From contig NZ_VICB01000004.1 of assembly GCF_006546835.1 (NCBI RefSeq), positions 403,132 through 467,131 on the forward strand: 64,000 nucleotides of DNA, written 5' to 3'. Positions 17,741-27,118 of this stretch are shown piece by piece; within the stretch, counting starts at the first letter, position 1; each line of letters starts with the position of its first letter. A model generated the notes under the pieces. It was given only the letters and a program-made list of their open reading frames with translations. It ran no database searches and was not told the origin of the DNA. Origin of the DNA: Actinomyces johnsonii. Lineage in GTDB: Bacteria > Actinomycetota > Actinomycetes > Actinomycetales > Actinomycetaceae. The translations under genes were made by a program, and so were the position numbers.

Positions 17741-18883
17741 GTGAGCGCGAACCTGCCCCTGAGACCAGACCTGGAGGGCGAGAAGCCCTACGGTGCCCCG
17801 GAGCTCGACGTCCCCGTGCGGCTGAACGTCAACGAGAACCCCTACCCACCCTCGGCCGCGGTCGTCGAATCGATCGCCACCGCCGTGGCCCGGGCCGCCC
17901 AGGGGCTCAACCGCTACCCGGAGCGGGACTTCCCCAGGCTGCGGGAGGCGCTGGCGGACTATCTCGAGGCGGAGTCCGGGGTGCACCTGGCACTCGAGCA
18001 GATCTGGGCCGCCAACGGCTCCAACGAGGTCATGCTCCACGTGCTGCAGGCCTTCGGCGGCCCCGGGCGCACCTGTCTGACCTTCACCCCCACGTACTCG
18101 ATGTATCCGGAGTATGCCCGCGACACCCTGACCGACTACACCACACGCCCGCGCCGCAAGGACTTCACGCTCGACGTCGAGGCCGTGGCCGCGGCTATCA
18201 AGGAGCTGCGGCCCGCCGTCGTCATCCTCGCTAGCCCCAACAACCCCACCGGAACGGCCCTGCCGCTAAAGGACATCAGCCGGATCCTCGAGGCGGCACG
18301 CGGACACGGCCCCATGCTTGGAGCCGAGGTCGGCTCACCGGCCCGGGCAAGTGACTGCATCGTGGTCATCGACGAGGCCTACGCCGAGTTCCGCCGTTCC
18401 GGCGTGCCCAGCGCCCTGGAGCTGCTGGGGAAGGACAACCCGCACTTGGCCGTCACCCGCACCATGTCCAAGGCATTCGGAGCCGCGGGCCTGCGTCTGG
18501 GCTATCTGGCCGCCGACCGCGCCCTGGTCGACGCCCTGCGCATCGTGCGTCTGCCCTACCACCTCTCCGCCATCACCCAGGCCGCCGCCCTGGCCGCCCT
18601 GTCCCACCGCGACGAGCTCATGGCCCAGGTCGCTTCCCTGCGCGACGAGCGCGACGCCCTGGTGGCGTGGCTGCGCGCCCAGGGCCTGACCGCGTACGAG
18701 TCGGACGCAAACTTCGTCCTGTTCGGCCCCTTCCCGGACCGCGATGCCGTCTGGAGGAGCCTGCTCGAAGCTGGGGTTCTCATCCGCGTTGTCGGCCCTG
18801 AGGGCTTCTTGCGGGCCAGTATTGGTACGCCGGGGGAGATGGAGCGGCTGCGCAGCGCTTTGGCCGCGGCTGTCAGAAAATGA
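17741..18883 (+). CDS. hisC: Histidinol-phosphate aminotransferase HisC
   Basis: PLP-dependent transamination of imidazole-acetol phosphate in histidine synthesis. 380 residues. Motifs include LNVNENPYPP, NRYPERDFPRLREALA, ANGSNEV, SPNNPTGTA, VVIDEAYAEF and TRTMSKAFGAAGLRLGY, where the Lys of SKAF binds PLP. A 20-residue insertion rich in Gly/Ala (after ILEAARGHG) lengthens the loop before VVIDEAY. The GTG start lies 7 nt after TAGACT without a ribosome-binding site, so the transcript is leaderless. The next gene, hisB, follows after 101 bp with its own possible promoter. Confidence 0.94.
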   Translation: MSANLPLRPDLEGEKPYGAPELDVPVRLNVNENPYPPSAAVVESIATAVARAAQGLNRYPERDFPRLREALADYLEAESGVHLALEQIWAANGSNEVMLHVLQAFGGPGRTCLTFTPTYSMYPEYARDTLTDYTTRPRRKDFTLDVEAVAAAIKELRPAVVILASPNNPTGTALPLKDISRILEAARGHGPMLGAEVGSPARASDCIVVIDEAYAEFRRSGVPSALELLGKDNPHLAVTRTMSKAFGAAGLRLGYLAADRALVDALRIVRLPYHLSAITQAAALAALSHRDELMAQVASLRDERDALVAWLRAQGLTAYESDANFVLFGPFPDRDAVWRSLLEAGVLIRVVGPEGFLRASIGTPGEMERLRSALAAAVRK

Positions 18884-18904
18884 CGACGCCAGCGGCGCCG
18901 CGGG

Positions 18905-18923
18905 CCGGTAGGCTTGCTACCGG
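18905..18923 (+). promoter_or_regulatory. Hairpin/promoter-like element between hisC and hisB
   Basis: CCGGTAG, 5 nt, CTACCGG forms a perfect 7-bp hairpin that also contains the TAGGCT hexamer used as a -10 element elsewhere in the window. It could attenuate hisC transcripts or start hisB transcripts with a leader of about 60 nt. Confidence 0.35.
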
Positions 18924-18984
18924 TCGAAATACCTGAGAAACCAGTGCCGCTGAAAAGCACGACACACGATGCTTAAGGAAACAC

Positions 18985-19584
18985 ATGAACCGCACCGCGC
19001 GCATCGAACGATCCACGAGCGAGTCCAGTGTCGTCGTCGAGATCGATCTCGACGGCACCGGCCGGACCGACATCTCCACCACCGTCCCCTTCTACGACCA
19101 CATGCTCGCCGCCTTGGGGCGGCACTCCCTCATCGATATGACGATACGCGCCACCGGCGATACCGACATCGACGTGCACCACACCGTGGAGGACACCGCG
19201 ATCTGCATCGGCGAGGCCCTGCGCACAGCGCTGGGGGACAAGCGCGGCATACGCCGTTTCGGGGAGGCCTGTGTCCCCTTGGACGAGGCCCTGGCCCACG
19301 CCGTCGTGGACATCTCCGGACGCCCCTACCTGGTGCACGAGGGCGAGTCCGAGGCCTTCGTCCACCACCTCATCGGTGGGCACTTCACCGGCTCGATGGT
19401 GCGTCACGTCCTGGAGGCCATCGCCTACCACGCCGGCATCTGCCTGCACGTGCGAGTCCTGTCCGGGCGCGACCCCCACCACATCGCCGAGGCCGAGTTC
19501 AAGGCTCTGGCCCGCGCTCTGCGGGCCGCCGTGGAGGACGACCCCCGCGTCGAGACCATCCCGTCCACGAAGGGAAGCCTGTGA
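18985..19584 (+). CDS. hisB: Imidazoleglycerol-phosphate dehydratase HisB
   Basis: Dehydrates imidazoleglycerol phosphate to imidazole-acetol phosphate. 199 residues, the usual length for a monofunctional HisB. Diagnostic motifs are [28 protein letters not shown] and [15 protein letters not shown], whose His and Glu residues bind the two manganese ions. AAGGAAA precedes the ATG. The stop overlaps the next gene (TGATG). Confidence 0.96.
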   Translation: MNRTARIERSTSESSVVVEIDLDGTGRTDISTTVPFYDHMLAALGRHSLIDMTIRATGDTDIDVHHTVEDTAICIGEALRTALGDKRGIRRFGEACVPLDEALAHAVVDISGRPYLVHEGESEAFVHHLIGGHFTGSMVRHVLEAIAYHAGICLHVRVLSGRDPHHIAEAEFKALARALRAAVEDDPRVETIPSTKGSL

Positions 19585-20492
19585 TGGATCAGTTTCCCCG
19601 GCCAGACGAAGACCGCGACGACGGGCAGGACCGTCGGCGCGACCTGGACGCCGAGTTCGCCGCCCTCATGGATGACGTCGACATCCCCGACGACCTGTCG
19701 ACGTTCGACGGTCTCGCAGCGCCGGAAGGCGCCCGAGGCGGGCAGGCCCCAGGAGGCGCGACAAAGGCCACGACCGCCTCGGCGGCTGACGCCGAGGAGA
19801 CCGAGCAGGCGGGAGTCAGCCCCGAGGACGTCCCCCACAACACCTACCACCCCCTCGACGCGGGAACGGAGACCGACGATGGCTCCTCCCCACTCACCGA
19901 AGCCCAGGAGGCGCAGATCGCGGCTGCCGCCGACTCCCTGAGCTCCTACGGCCCCGGGGATTCCGACGAGCAGGCCCCCAAGGCGGTCAAGGTCGCCGTC
20001 GTCATCACGCCGCTGAACCGGGCTGACGGGCTGGCCGGAATGTGCGCCCTCATGGATTTGGACTGCACGGTGGTGCCCTCCTCCAGTGGCGCCTTCGCGG
20101 TCAAGCAGTTCGTTTCGGCCCACTCGGACTGGGACGTGGCCGAGCTCCTTGGCGGATCCGACTCCGAGCCGGCGGAGGCCGCGGAGCTGGCCGCCCAGCT
20201 CTCCCGACTGTCGAGAGCCGGCGCGGTCCTCATGACCGCCGATCTGGCTACCGACGTTGGTATTGAGTCCGGCCTGTCCGGGACGATCACCGCCCGCCAC
20301 TTCACCAACGGTCAGCCCGGGGAGGAGGCGTCGGCGGGACTCCTCCTGGCCTCCATGGACCAGGTCGTCGAGGACGTGCTCCTGGGCGTCATCGACGCCG
20401 ACGACGTTCCCGGCGCCGTGAAGTCCTCGGAGATCAAGGCGCCCCGGGCGATGCGCTGGTTCGGGCGAGGCCTGCGCCGTCCGCCGCAGTAA
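19584..20492 (+). CDS. Conserved protein of unknown function coupled to hisB
   Basis: 302 residues. The first ~130 are acidic and low-complexity (many D, E, A, G and S) and probably disordered. Residues about 135-302 form a compact alpha/beta-looking domain with VKVAVVITPLNRADGLAGMCALM and AVLMTADLATDVGIESGLSG, no membrane segments, and a basic end (RWFGRGLRRPPQ). Start overlaps the hisB stop, so it is co-translated with hisB and may be a small actinobacterial protein of the his operon; no enzyme family was recognised. A terminator follows 33 bp after the stop. Confidence 0.75.
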   Translation: MDQFPRPDEDRDDGQDRRRDLDAEFAALMDDVDIPDDLSTFDGLAAPEGARGGQAPGGATKATTASAADAEETEQAGVSPEDVPHNTYHPLDAGTETDDGSSPLTEAQEAQIAAAADSLSSYGPGDSDEQAPKAVKVAVVITPLNRADGLAGMCALMDLDCTVVPSSSGAFAVKQFVSAHSDWDVAELLGGSDSEPAEAAELAAQLSRLSRAGAVLMTADLATDVGIESGLSGTITARHFTNGQPGEEASAGLLLASMDQVVEDVLLGVIDADDVPGAVKSSEIKAPRAMRWFGRGLRRPPQ

Positions 20493-20525
20493 CTCGGCTG
20501 AGATCATTGCGGTCATCGCATGACA

Positions 20526-20564
20526 CCGCTGCTCGCGCTACGTGCTCCGCCGCGCGAGCAGCGG
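20526..20564. terminator. Terminator between convergent genes
   Basis: Perfect 13-bp inverted repeat CCGCTGCTCGCGC and its complement around 13 nt, 33 bp after the hisB-operon stop and 11 bp before the kinase stop on the other strand. Confidence 0.85.
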
Positions 20565-20574
20565 CCGCGGTACT

Positions 20575-22383
20575 TTAGCCGGCGTACGAGCTCGTCCGCT
20601 GCCCGCCCTTGAGGTCTGAGGCGATGCAGGAGAATCCCCGCTTCCCGGCGTTCCACCCCGCCTCGCCGGGGCCCAGCACCGATGTGCTCGGATTGGCCGC
20701 CCCGTACTGCTGAGCCGCCTGCGAGGTACAGGTCGCCTGCACATTGGGGTCGGAGGCCAGATCGTCATCGCTGGAGCCCGAGGTGGTCTCCGCCAGGGTT
20801 CCCACCTGATAGACCTCCCAGGAGTGGGGCTCGTTGCAGTCCACCTTCTTGGCCGTGGTCTGTCCCGAAATAGAGGTGGTGCCCGCCAGGCAGGTGCCGA
20901 CCGGGTGAGGCGGGGTGGAGACGATGTCCTGGTTCGACGGCGAGGGCTGGGACGATGATCCCGGGGCGGATGCCGCCGCCGTGGCGCCCGCGCCCGCCGT
21001 GCCGGCGGTGTGGGCCAGCCGGGCTCCGGCCATCCAACCGGCGCCCAACCCGATGACGAGGCCGACAACCGTTCCCACAGCACCCACGCGCAGACCGATC
21101 TGACGGCGCTCGCGGGTGGAGAGCCGCAGCGACGCGCTGGTGTCGACCGATGCCGGACTGTTCAGGGGGAAGGAGTCGGGCGACGACAAGAGCATCGGGG
21201 CGCCCCCGGAGTGCTCCAGCCGGTTGGAATCGACTGAAACCGCGGACCGCACCGAGTGGGCGGAGCGGGCCGAATCGGCCGATGGCTGTGACAGCGCACC
21301 GGCGAGGCTGTTTGACCCTATCGAGCCCACCGCCCGATGACCGGACGGCGATGCCAGGCCCGCGTCGACCAGCTGCAAGGAGGTGACCGGGCCGCCGACG
21401 GCCAGGTTGCCCGTCCCGAGCTGCTCCCGCAGCCGCTCCAGGGCGTTGGTGAGCTCGGCGCCGTTGCGGAAGCGATCCTTCGGATCGGGCGCCATGGCCT
21501 TGCTCAGCACCGGGAGCAGGAGATCGGGAACATTCGGGTCGTTGAGGTTCAGCGGCTCATCGAGGGAACGGACGATCTCGGGCAGGCTCCGTTGCACACC
21601 GTCGGGACCGCGTCTGGGACTCCGGCCCGTGAGAAGAGCGAAGAGGACCGCGCCCATGGACCACACGTCGCCCTCGGGGCCGGGACGGGCCAGCATGAAG
21701 GCCTCCGGCGCGGCGAAGTCGGGGGTGAGGCACTCTAGGGTGACGGTCGGGTCCTGGCCCTCGCGCTGGACGGATGCGATGCCGAAGTCCGACAGCCGCG
21801 GTGAGCCGTAGGAGTCCAGAAGGATGTTGGCGGGCTTGACGTCCCGGTGCGTGACGCCGGCCGCGTGGGCCGCACCCAGTGCTGAGGCCGCGGCCTGCAC
21901 CAGTGCCACGGCGTCGGAGGCGGGCGTCGGCCCCCGTGAGACGAGGTCGTAGAGGCTGCCGCCCGAGCACAGCTCCATGACCAGGTAGGGGCGCAGGTCG
22001 GGCAGCTTGCCGGTGTCGACCAGCGAGACCACGTGGGGGTGCCCCGAGATCCGCGAGGCGGCTTGCACCTCGCGCATGAACCGCCGCTCATTGCGCGGGT
22101 CGTCCAGGGGCCGGGAGTCGACCTTGACGGCGACCGGGCGCTCCAGGGAGTCCTGCACGCCCGCGTAGACCGTGGCGAAGCCACCGCGGCCCAGCACTGA
22201 CGTTATTCGCACCCCGGGAAGGGAGAACGGGGCGGCGCTGTGGGTGCCGCCGGAGCCGGGAGATCCTGAGGTTTCCACCGCAGATGCCTGACCGGCGGAC
22301 GGCGCGTTGGGTGCGGACGCCGGGGACGGCAGGGGGCTTTCGCCGGAAGGGGACTGCATGCTCACGGGTGAATCCTCGCCCAT
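20575..22383 (-). CDS. Transmembrane Ser/Thr protein kinase with extracellular septum-formation-like domain
   Basis: 602 residues. After ~50 residues of low complexity comes a complete Hanks-type kinase domain: GRGGFATVY (ATP loop), VAVKV (Lys), [10 protein letters not shown] (catalytic loop) and SDFGIAS (DFG). A Ser-rich juxtamembrane region leads to one membrane segment (about 433-455), then an extracellular part of ~145 residues. Its cysteine pattern (TCLAG...[13 protein letters not shown]...TCTS...[11 protein letters not shown]) matches the septum-formation type domain found outside many actinobacterial membrane proteins. It is therefore a receptor-like kinase, perhaps sensing the cell envelope. 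It interrupts the his gene order on the opposite strand. Start at 22383 is uncertain; in-frame GTG/ATG lie 18-24 nt downstream. Confidence 0.88.
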   Translation of the reverse strand: MGEDSPVSMQSPSGESPLPSPASAPNAPSAGQASAVETSGSPGSGGTHSAAPFSLPGVRITSVLGRGGFATVYAGVQDSLERPVAVKVDSRPLDDPRNERRFMREVQAASRISGHPHVVSLVDTGKLPDLRPYLVMELCSGGSLYDLVSRGPTPASDAVALVQAAASALGAAHAAGVTHRDVKPANILLDSYGSPRLSDFGIASVQREGQDPTVTLECLTPDFAAPEAFMLARPGPEGDVWSMGAVLFALLTGRSPRRGPDGVQRSLPEIVRSLDEPLNLNDPNVPDLLLPVLSKAMAPDPKDRFRNGAELTNALERLREQLGTGNLAVGGPVTSLQLVDAGLASPSGHRAVGSIGSNSLAGALSQPSADSARSAHSVRSAVSVDSNRLEHSGGAPMLLSSPDSFPLNSPASVDTSASLRLSTRERRQIGLRVGAVGTVVGLVIGLGAGWMAGARLAHTAGTAGAGATAAASAPGSSSQPSPSNQDIVSTPPHPVGTCLAGTTSISGQTTAKKVDCNEPHSWEVYQVGTLAETTSGSSDDDLASDPNVQATCTSQAAQQYGAANPSTSVLGPGEAGWNAGKRGFSCIASDLKGGQRTSSYAG

Positions 22384-22595
22384 GTTAGAGGTTTGCGAAA
22401 GAAAGCCGGGTACCGGCCCCCGGCTCAGCCACTGGACGTGGCCGCGCTGCTCGGCGTTGCGGGGCCGCTCGATGGGCTCTCATCGTGTCAGGACTGTGCT
22501 GGAATTGTTGCACAAACCCCGAAGGCGGCAGGTCTGAGCATGTCAGCGACTATTTCAGAGTGTGGAGGATGTCCCAGAACGATCCGCTGGGACGG

Positions 22596-22601
22596 TAGGG
22601 T
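22596..22601 (+). promoter_or_regulatory. -10 element of a leaderless hisH promoter
   Basis: TAGGGT followed by 7 nt and the hisH ATG at 22609, with no ribosome-binding site. This fixes the start within a frame that is open back to 22393. Confidence 0.5.
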
Positions 22602-22608
22602 ATGTCAC

Positions 22609-23247
22609 ATGCAAGCGCCCTGCGTCACCGTTCTGTCCTACGGTTCCGGCAACGTCCGTTCGGCGGTACGTGCCCTGGAGCGCGTCGGCGCCGAGGTTGC
22701 CCTGACCAGTGACCCCCATGAGGTGGTCGAGGCCGACGGCCTGGTCGTTCCTGGTGTCGGCGCCTTCGGCGCGGTAATGGATCAGCTCAGGGCGGTCGAC
22801 GCCCCCCGCCTGATCGACCAGCGCCTGGCCGGGGGGCGCCCGGTCCTGGGAATCTGCGTGGGCATGCAGGTCATGTTCGAACGCTCCGAGGAGCACGGGA
22901 CCGCGGAGGCGGGACTGGGGCAGTGGCCCGGAACCGTGACCAGGCTGAATGCCGACGTCGTCCCTCACATGGGATGGAGCCGGGTCCGTCCGCCGCGGGA
23001 CTCGGTGCTGTTCGACGGCGTTGACGACGAGCGCTTCTACTTCGTCCACTCCTACGCGGCCACTCGGGATCCGGCAGCGCTGCTGGGTCCCGGCCCCACC
23101 CGGCCGCCCCGGGCCACCTGGGCGACGCACGGCCAGGACTTCATCGCCGCCGTCGAGAACGGGGCCCTGTGCGCCACGCAGTTCCATCCAGAGAAGTCCG
23201 GTGATGCGGGAGCGCAGCTCCTGCGCAACTGGTTGACAACCCTTTGA
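22609..23247 (+). CDS. hisH: Imidazole glycerol phosphate synthase, glutaminase subunit HisH
   Basis: Supplies ammonia from glutamine to HisF. 212 residues. Class I glutamine amidotransferase features: [13 protein letters not shown] at the N-terminus, VVPGVGAFG (oxyanion strand), [10 protein letters not shown] with the nucleophile Cys, and [10 protein letters not shown] with the catalytic His and Glu. Followed after 39 bp by hisA. hisF is not in the window. Confidence 0.95.
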   Translation: MQAPCVTVLSYGSGNVRSAVRALERVGAEVALTSDPHEVVEADGLVVPGVGAFGAVMDQLRAVDAPRLIDQRLAGGRPVLGICVGMQVMFERSEEHGTAEAGLGQWPGTVTRLNADVVPHMGWSRVRPPRDSVLFDGVDDERFYFVHSYAATRDPAALLGPGPTRPPRATWATHGQDFIAAVENGALCATQFHPEKSGDAGAQLLRNWLTTL

Positions 23248-23286
23248 ACCCTTCCGAGCCCCCCACGACCACCCCAGGAGAAACTT

Positions 23287-24039
23287 ATGCTCACCCTACT
23301 TCCCGCCGTCGACGTCGCCGATGGCAAGGCTGTCCGGCTCCTTCAGGGCGAGGTCGGCTCGGAGACCGACTACGGCAGCCCCGTCGACGCCGCTCGGGAC
23401 TGGGTGCGCGCCGGGGCCGAGTGGATCCACCTGGTGGACCTCGACGCGGCCTTCGGGCGAGGCTCCAACTCTGAGCTGCTCTCGCGCATCGTCGGCGAGG
23501 TCGGTATCAAGGTGGAGCTCTCCGGGGGCATCCGCGACGATGCCTCGCTGGCCCGGGCGCTGGCCGCCGGCGCCGCCCGTGTCAACCTGGGCACGGCCGC
23601 GCTGGAGGACCCCGAGTGGACCGAGCGGGTCATCGCCGAGCACGGAGACAAGATCGCCGTCGGACTCGACGTGCGCGGAACCACCCTGGCGGCCCGCGGC
23701 TGGACCAAAGAGGGCGGAGACCTGTGGGAGACCCTCGAACGGCTCAACTCCGCCGGATGCGCGCGCTATGTCGTCACCGACGTCACCCGTGACGGCACCC
23801 TGAGCGGTCCCAACACCGCGCTGCTCACCGAGGTCTGTCAGCGCAGCCCGGCGCCGGTCGTCGCCTCGGGCGGCATCGCCCACCTCGACGACCTCATCGC
23901 CCTGCGGCGCCTGACTCCGCTCGGTCTGGAGGGGGCCATCGTCGGCAAGGCGCTCTACAACGGAAACTTCACCCTCCAGGAGGCGCTGGCTGTGGCTGGC
24001 GACGAGGAGGCGCGCGAGCCGTCCAAGGCGCGGATCTGA
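23287..24039 (+). CDS. hisA: Phosphoribosyl isomerase HisA/PriA
   Basis: Isomerises ProFAR in histidine synthesis. 250 residues forming a (beta/alpha)8 barrel: [15 protein letters not shown] with the catalytic Asp, [39 protein letters not shown] with the second Asp, [12 protein letters not shown] and [15 protein letters not shown] stands 8 nt before the ATG. In actinobacteria this protein is often the bifunctional PriA, which also serves tryptophan synthesis as TrpF; which form this is cannot be told without checking for trpF elsewhere. Confidence 0.94.
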   Translation: MLTLLPAVDVADGKAVRLLQGEVGSETDYGSPVDAARDWVRAGAEWIHLVDLDAAFGRGSNSELLSRIVGEVGIKVELSGGIRDDASLARALAAGAARVNLGTAALEDPEWTERVIAEHGDKIAVGLDVRGTTLAARGWTKEGGDLWETLERLNSAGCARYVVTDVTRDGTLSGPNTALLTEVCQRSPAPVVASGGIAHLDDLIALRRLTPLGLEGAIVGKALYNGNFTLQEALAVAGDEEAREPSKARI

Positions 24040-24081
24040 CAGCGAACAAGCGGCGGGCGGGAGCGCAGCGTCCCGTGGTGC

Positions 24082-25374
24082 CTACCGGCGCCCCGTGCCG
24101 TCTGGTCGGCGCCAGTGCCTGATGATTCCGCGCAGCGCGGTGGCGAAAACGACGCCGGTGGCCGCCAGGTAGGGGCCGTAGTGCTGGCGGGTGATCGGTC
24201 CCAGCGGCTTGCCCAACGTCTTGACGATGGCGGTGGAGGCCGCCATACGCGCAGCCCGTTCCCCGGCTGCGTGGATGACGACCGCGGGTAGAGGCTGGTT
24301 CCGGCGGCCGGATTCGGCGGCGAAGAGCTTCACCGGGATCCCGGTCAGCGCCTGCTTCCAGTAGCCGGACGGGCCCCGGCTCAGGTAGCGGGAGGTGGCC
24401 GTCCTCATCGCCGGCGTGGTCCACGGCGCGGGCGGGCGGTGCCCGGCCCGAGTGAGCAGATGGGTGACCGCCACCCCGGTGACCGAACCCGCCACGACCA
24501 GTCCCGCGCGGCGCCACATCCGCTCGGGATGGGTCAGCCCCAGCCACACCTGGCTCATCTCCGCCATGATCGGGAAGGAGATGGCCTCGGTCATGCCCCA
24601 GACGAACATGACGGCGTCCCCCCGACCACCGTCCATCGCGGTGTGCAGGACAGTGAAGATGTCCGAAACCGGCTCGGGCCTGCGGGGACGCTGGAGCATC
24701 TCCACGATCTGATCTCGTGCCTGATCGCTGACGCCCTCCACGTCGTCGCTGGGGGCGATCGGCTCGCCGACGCGCACCTCGACGGGGGAGTAACGTGGCA
24801 GGCCGCCCTTCTTCGGCATCATCTCCCGCGTCCCCACCAGCGCGACCGGTAGCACGGGGATGCCGAAGTCACGGGCGAGCCGGGCGGCCCCGGAGTGGAA
24901 ACGGCCCATCTTCCCGTCCGTGGAGCGGGTGCCCTCGGGGAAGATGAGGATGCTCATGGATTCGGCTACCCGGTTGGCCAGAGTTCCTCGCAGTTCCTCG
25001 TACGCGCCCTCGCCGTCGCGCCGTACCGGGTAGGCGCCCAGCAGACCCCGGGCCACGAGGCGACGCGACCGACGGGTGAACCAGTAGTCCTGGGCGGCCA
25101 CCGTCACCACCCGCATGAGGGTGGGGGAGGCGCTCATCATGGCGATCGTGTCCGCGTGGGAGCCGTGGTTGGCGACGACGACGTAGGGGCCGTCGGTCTC
25201 GAACTCGCCCTCGACATGCACGCCCCCGAACGGGGCGATGATGGCGGACCAGAAGCGCTGACGCAGCACCGCCCGCCAAGTGACCTTCTGAGGCGTTCGT
25301 ACGATCGATCGCAGACGGCGCCCGGCTGAGGCGATCTCGGCCGGACCCGGCATCGGGAGCATCTGACGCGGCAT
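24082..25374 (-). CDS. PlsC-type 1-acylglycerol-phosphate acyltransferase
   Basis: 430 residues. The acyltransferase domain spans about 55-260 with VVANHGSHADT (HX4D catalytic pair) and LIFPEGTRS (phosphate-binding loop), GIPVLPVAL completing the set. The C-terminal ~170 residues carry hydrophobic stretches (AGLVVAGSVTGVAVTHLL, YLAATGVVFATALRGII) and no recognised domain. The frame extends to 25800, but ATG at 25374 is preceded by GAAAGG and begins conserved sequence. Third gene of an operon-like minus-strand set with a CdsA paralogue and a CDP-alcohol phosphatidyltransferase, so it probably supplies or remodels phosphatidic acid in the inner leaflet. Confidence 0.88.
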   Translation of the reverse strand: MPRQMLPMPGPAEIASAGRRLRSIVRTPQKVTWRAVLRQRFWSAIIAPFGGVHVEGEFETDGPYVVVANHGSHADTIAMMSASPTLMRVVTVAAQDYWFTRRSRRLVARGLLGAYPVRRDGEGAYEELRGTLANRVAESMSILIFPEGTRSTDGKMGRFHSGAARLARDFGIPVLPVALVGTREMMPKKGGLPRYSPVEVRVGEPIAPSDDVEGVSDQARDQIVEMLQRPRRPEPVSDIFTVLHTAMDGGRGDAVMFVWGMTEAISFPIMAEMSQVWLGLTHPERMWRRAGLVVAGSVTGVAVTHLLTRAGHRPPAPWTTPAMRTATSRYLSRGPSGYWKQALTGIPVKLFAAESGRRNQPLPAVVIHAAGERAARMAASTAIVKTLGKPLGPITRQHYGPYLAATGVVFATALRGIIRHWRRPDGTGRR

Positions 25375-25481
25375 CGGGGCTACCTTTCCGTAGACGTGTC
25401 CTAGGTGTACGGGCGATGGAGAGGATGAGGCGGACAGAGAAGGCGCTGACCGGTTCGGACACCGGGCGGGACGTGACACGA

Positions 25482-26417
25482 TCATCCCAGAACGGCGGCC
25501 AGAGGCAGAACCAGCAGCAGGGAGTCGACCCGGTCCAGGAGCCCCCCGAATCCGGGCAGCCAGGCGCCGGCGTCCTTGACCCCGGCGGTCCGTTTGACAA
25601 GGGACTCCAGAAGGTCTCCCAGGACTCCCCCCAGACCGACGGCGATCACCAGGCCGGGTGTGATGTGGCCCAGCAGGGTGAGGATAAGCGCGGCCCCGAC
25701 GACGGCGCCGACCAGTCCTCCGAGCGTCTTGTTCGGGGACAGGGGAGACAGCGGGCGGCGCGCCCAGGCCATGGGGCGCAGGAAGGTCCCGCCGGCCCAC
25801 GCGGCCACGTCAGCGGCTGCCGCTGCGAAGGCGATGAGGAAGGCGTTATGCCACAGGACCACGAGATGCGCCAAGGACCAGGGAATCCAGATCGAGGAAA
25901 AACCTGCGACCGTCGCCCTCCTCAGGCCGTGCTCGATGTCTCCGGCCAACACTGCCGGCACGGCGCACACGAGCACCATGAGCGGGGCCAGGGCCATGAG
26001 GCCCGGACGCAACCACGCGGCCAGCGGATAGGCCGCTGCCAGTACCGCCAGTATGGTGGTCTCCACCCTCGGCAGGCCGGTGAGCCGGGAGAGCTCACGA
26101 ACAGCCTGAAGACCCAGGGCGGCGGCGAGCAGCGCCGTCGTCCCCCTGCCGACCCAGATCGGGATCCCGACCGCAGGGATGATGACGGCCCACGTAGTCC
26201 AGCGACGGCGCAGCTCCGCCTTGCGCGACAGGGCCACGCCGATGCCGGCCAGAAGCAGGATCGTCACGGCCGTGGCCGCGAGGAACACAGCTCGGCCGGT
26301 GAGGACCCACCCGGCCCCGGGAACGGTGATGGTCCACGAACGGCTACCGCCCAGGAGCCAGCCGATCGCCCCTCCAGACGCCTCGTTCCCGATCCAGGCG
26401 CCGACTGCGGCTGTCAC
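25482..26417 (-). CDS. Phosphatidate cytidylyltransferase (CdsA family)
   Basis: 311 residues with about eight membrane segments. The C-terminal signature is present: LSPNKTLGGLVGAVVG, GVLGDLLESLVKR and GVKDAGAWLPGFGGLLDRVDSLL, which carries the metal-binding Asp residues of CTP:phosphatidate cytidylyltransferases. It would make CDP-diacylglycerol. Its ATG overlaps the stop of the upstream CDP-alcohol phosphatidyltransferase gene by 4 bp, and the acyltransferase follows after 107 bp. The pairing with a CDP-alcohol transferase resembles the E. coli ynbA-ynbB arrangement, so it is probably a paralogue beside a housekeeping cdsA elsewhere (inference). Confidence 0.88.
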   Translation of the reverse strand: MTAAVGAWIGNEASGGAIGWLLGGSRSWTITVPGAGWVLTGRAVFLAATAVTILLLAGIGVALSRKAELRRRWTTWAVIIPAVGIPIWVGRGTTALLAAALGLQAVRELSRLTGLPRVETTILAVLAAAYPLAAWLRPGLMALAPLMVLVCAVPAVLAGDIEHGLRRATVAGFSSIWIPWSLAHLVVLWHNAFLIAFAAAAADVAAWAGGTFLRPMAWARRPLSPLSPNKTLGGLVGAVVGAALILTLLGHITPGLVIAVGLGGVLGDLLESLVKRTAGVKDAGAWLPGFGGLLDRVDSLLLVLPLAAVLG

Positions 26418-27112
26418 GACCCCTCCCCTCGGTCGTCGCCGCCCTCGGGGGCGTTACGGCCGATGCGGGCGATGTCCTGCGGCGGTGGCGGGGCCATGGT
26501 GTCGGCCATCGCCGGGCCGCTGCGTCCCGCCAGTGCCCCGGCGGTGCGTGCCAACCGGACGCAGGCCGTCACCACGGAACCCGCGATAACGATCCAGGCG
26601 ACGATCGCCAAGTACTGGGGCAAAGCCGCGGCCACCACTGCCGCCAGGCACCTCTCGGTCTTGCCGAACGGCCCGCCGTTGAGCCTGGCGGCGCCTGCGC
26701 CCGCAGCGGCCAGGGAAACGAAGGTCGGCAGCATCGCCGCCGCCAGGGCGATGAGAAGCAGGTGGACCGTGGCGGCGGAGGAGCCCGTGCGCAGGGCGAG
26801 ACCCACCAATCCGGCCATGATGAGGAGATCGGACACCCGGTCCCCAATCTCATTGAGGACAAAGCCGAACGGCCGCGACACGCCGCGCGCCCTGGCAACG
26901 GCGCCGTCCAGGTTCGCCCCGCCGAGCCGGGCCGCCAGCAGGATGAAGGCCAGGGGCCACCAACCCATGACCAGCGCCCCACAACCCAGCGCTGCGGCGA
27001 CAACGCCGACGGCAGTCCACACGTCGGGGGAGATGCCGCGGCGCACCGATGCCCGGATGATGACTCCCAGGCGGCGGGTGTACCAGTACTTCAACGAGTA
27101 GAGCGATATCAC
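26414..27112 (-). CDS. CDP-alcohol phosphatidyltransferase with altered metal motif
   Basis: 232 residues, about six membrane segments. The CDP-alcohol transferase signature D(x2)DG(x2)AR(x8)G(x3)D(x3)D is recognisable at about residues 67-95 but altered. The first Asp is Ala (ANLDGAVAR) and the third is Asn (GFVLNEIGD); the second and the catalytic fourth Asp remain. The protein should transfer a phosphatidyl group from CDP-diacylglycerol to an unknown alcohol, if active. GTG start 6 nt after TAGCCT (leaderless). First gene of the phospholipid operon, divergent from the SseB-like gene. Confidence 0.8.
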   Translation of the reverse strand: MISLYSLKYWYTRRLGVIIRASVRRGISPDVWTAVGVVAAALGCGALVMGWWPLAFILLAARLGGANLDGAVARARGVSRPFGFVLNEIGDRVSDLLIMAGLVGLALRTGSSAATVHLLLIALAAAMLPTFVSLAAAGAGAARLNGGPFGKTERCLAAVVAAALPQYLAIVAWIVIAGSVVTACVRLARTAGALAGRSGPAMADTMAPPPPQDIARIGRNAPEGGDDRGEGS

Positions 27113-27118
27113 TGCAAC

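Noticed and set aside
18969..19583. Overlapping His-rich frame starting [13 protein letters not shown] as a histidine leader peptide
   Set aside because: It overlaps the hisB coding start in another frame and the His residues come from GC-rich CAC/CAT reading; no attenuator hairpin follows.
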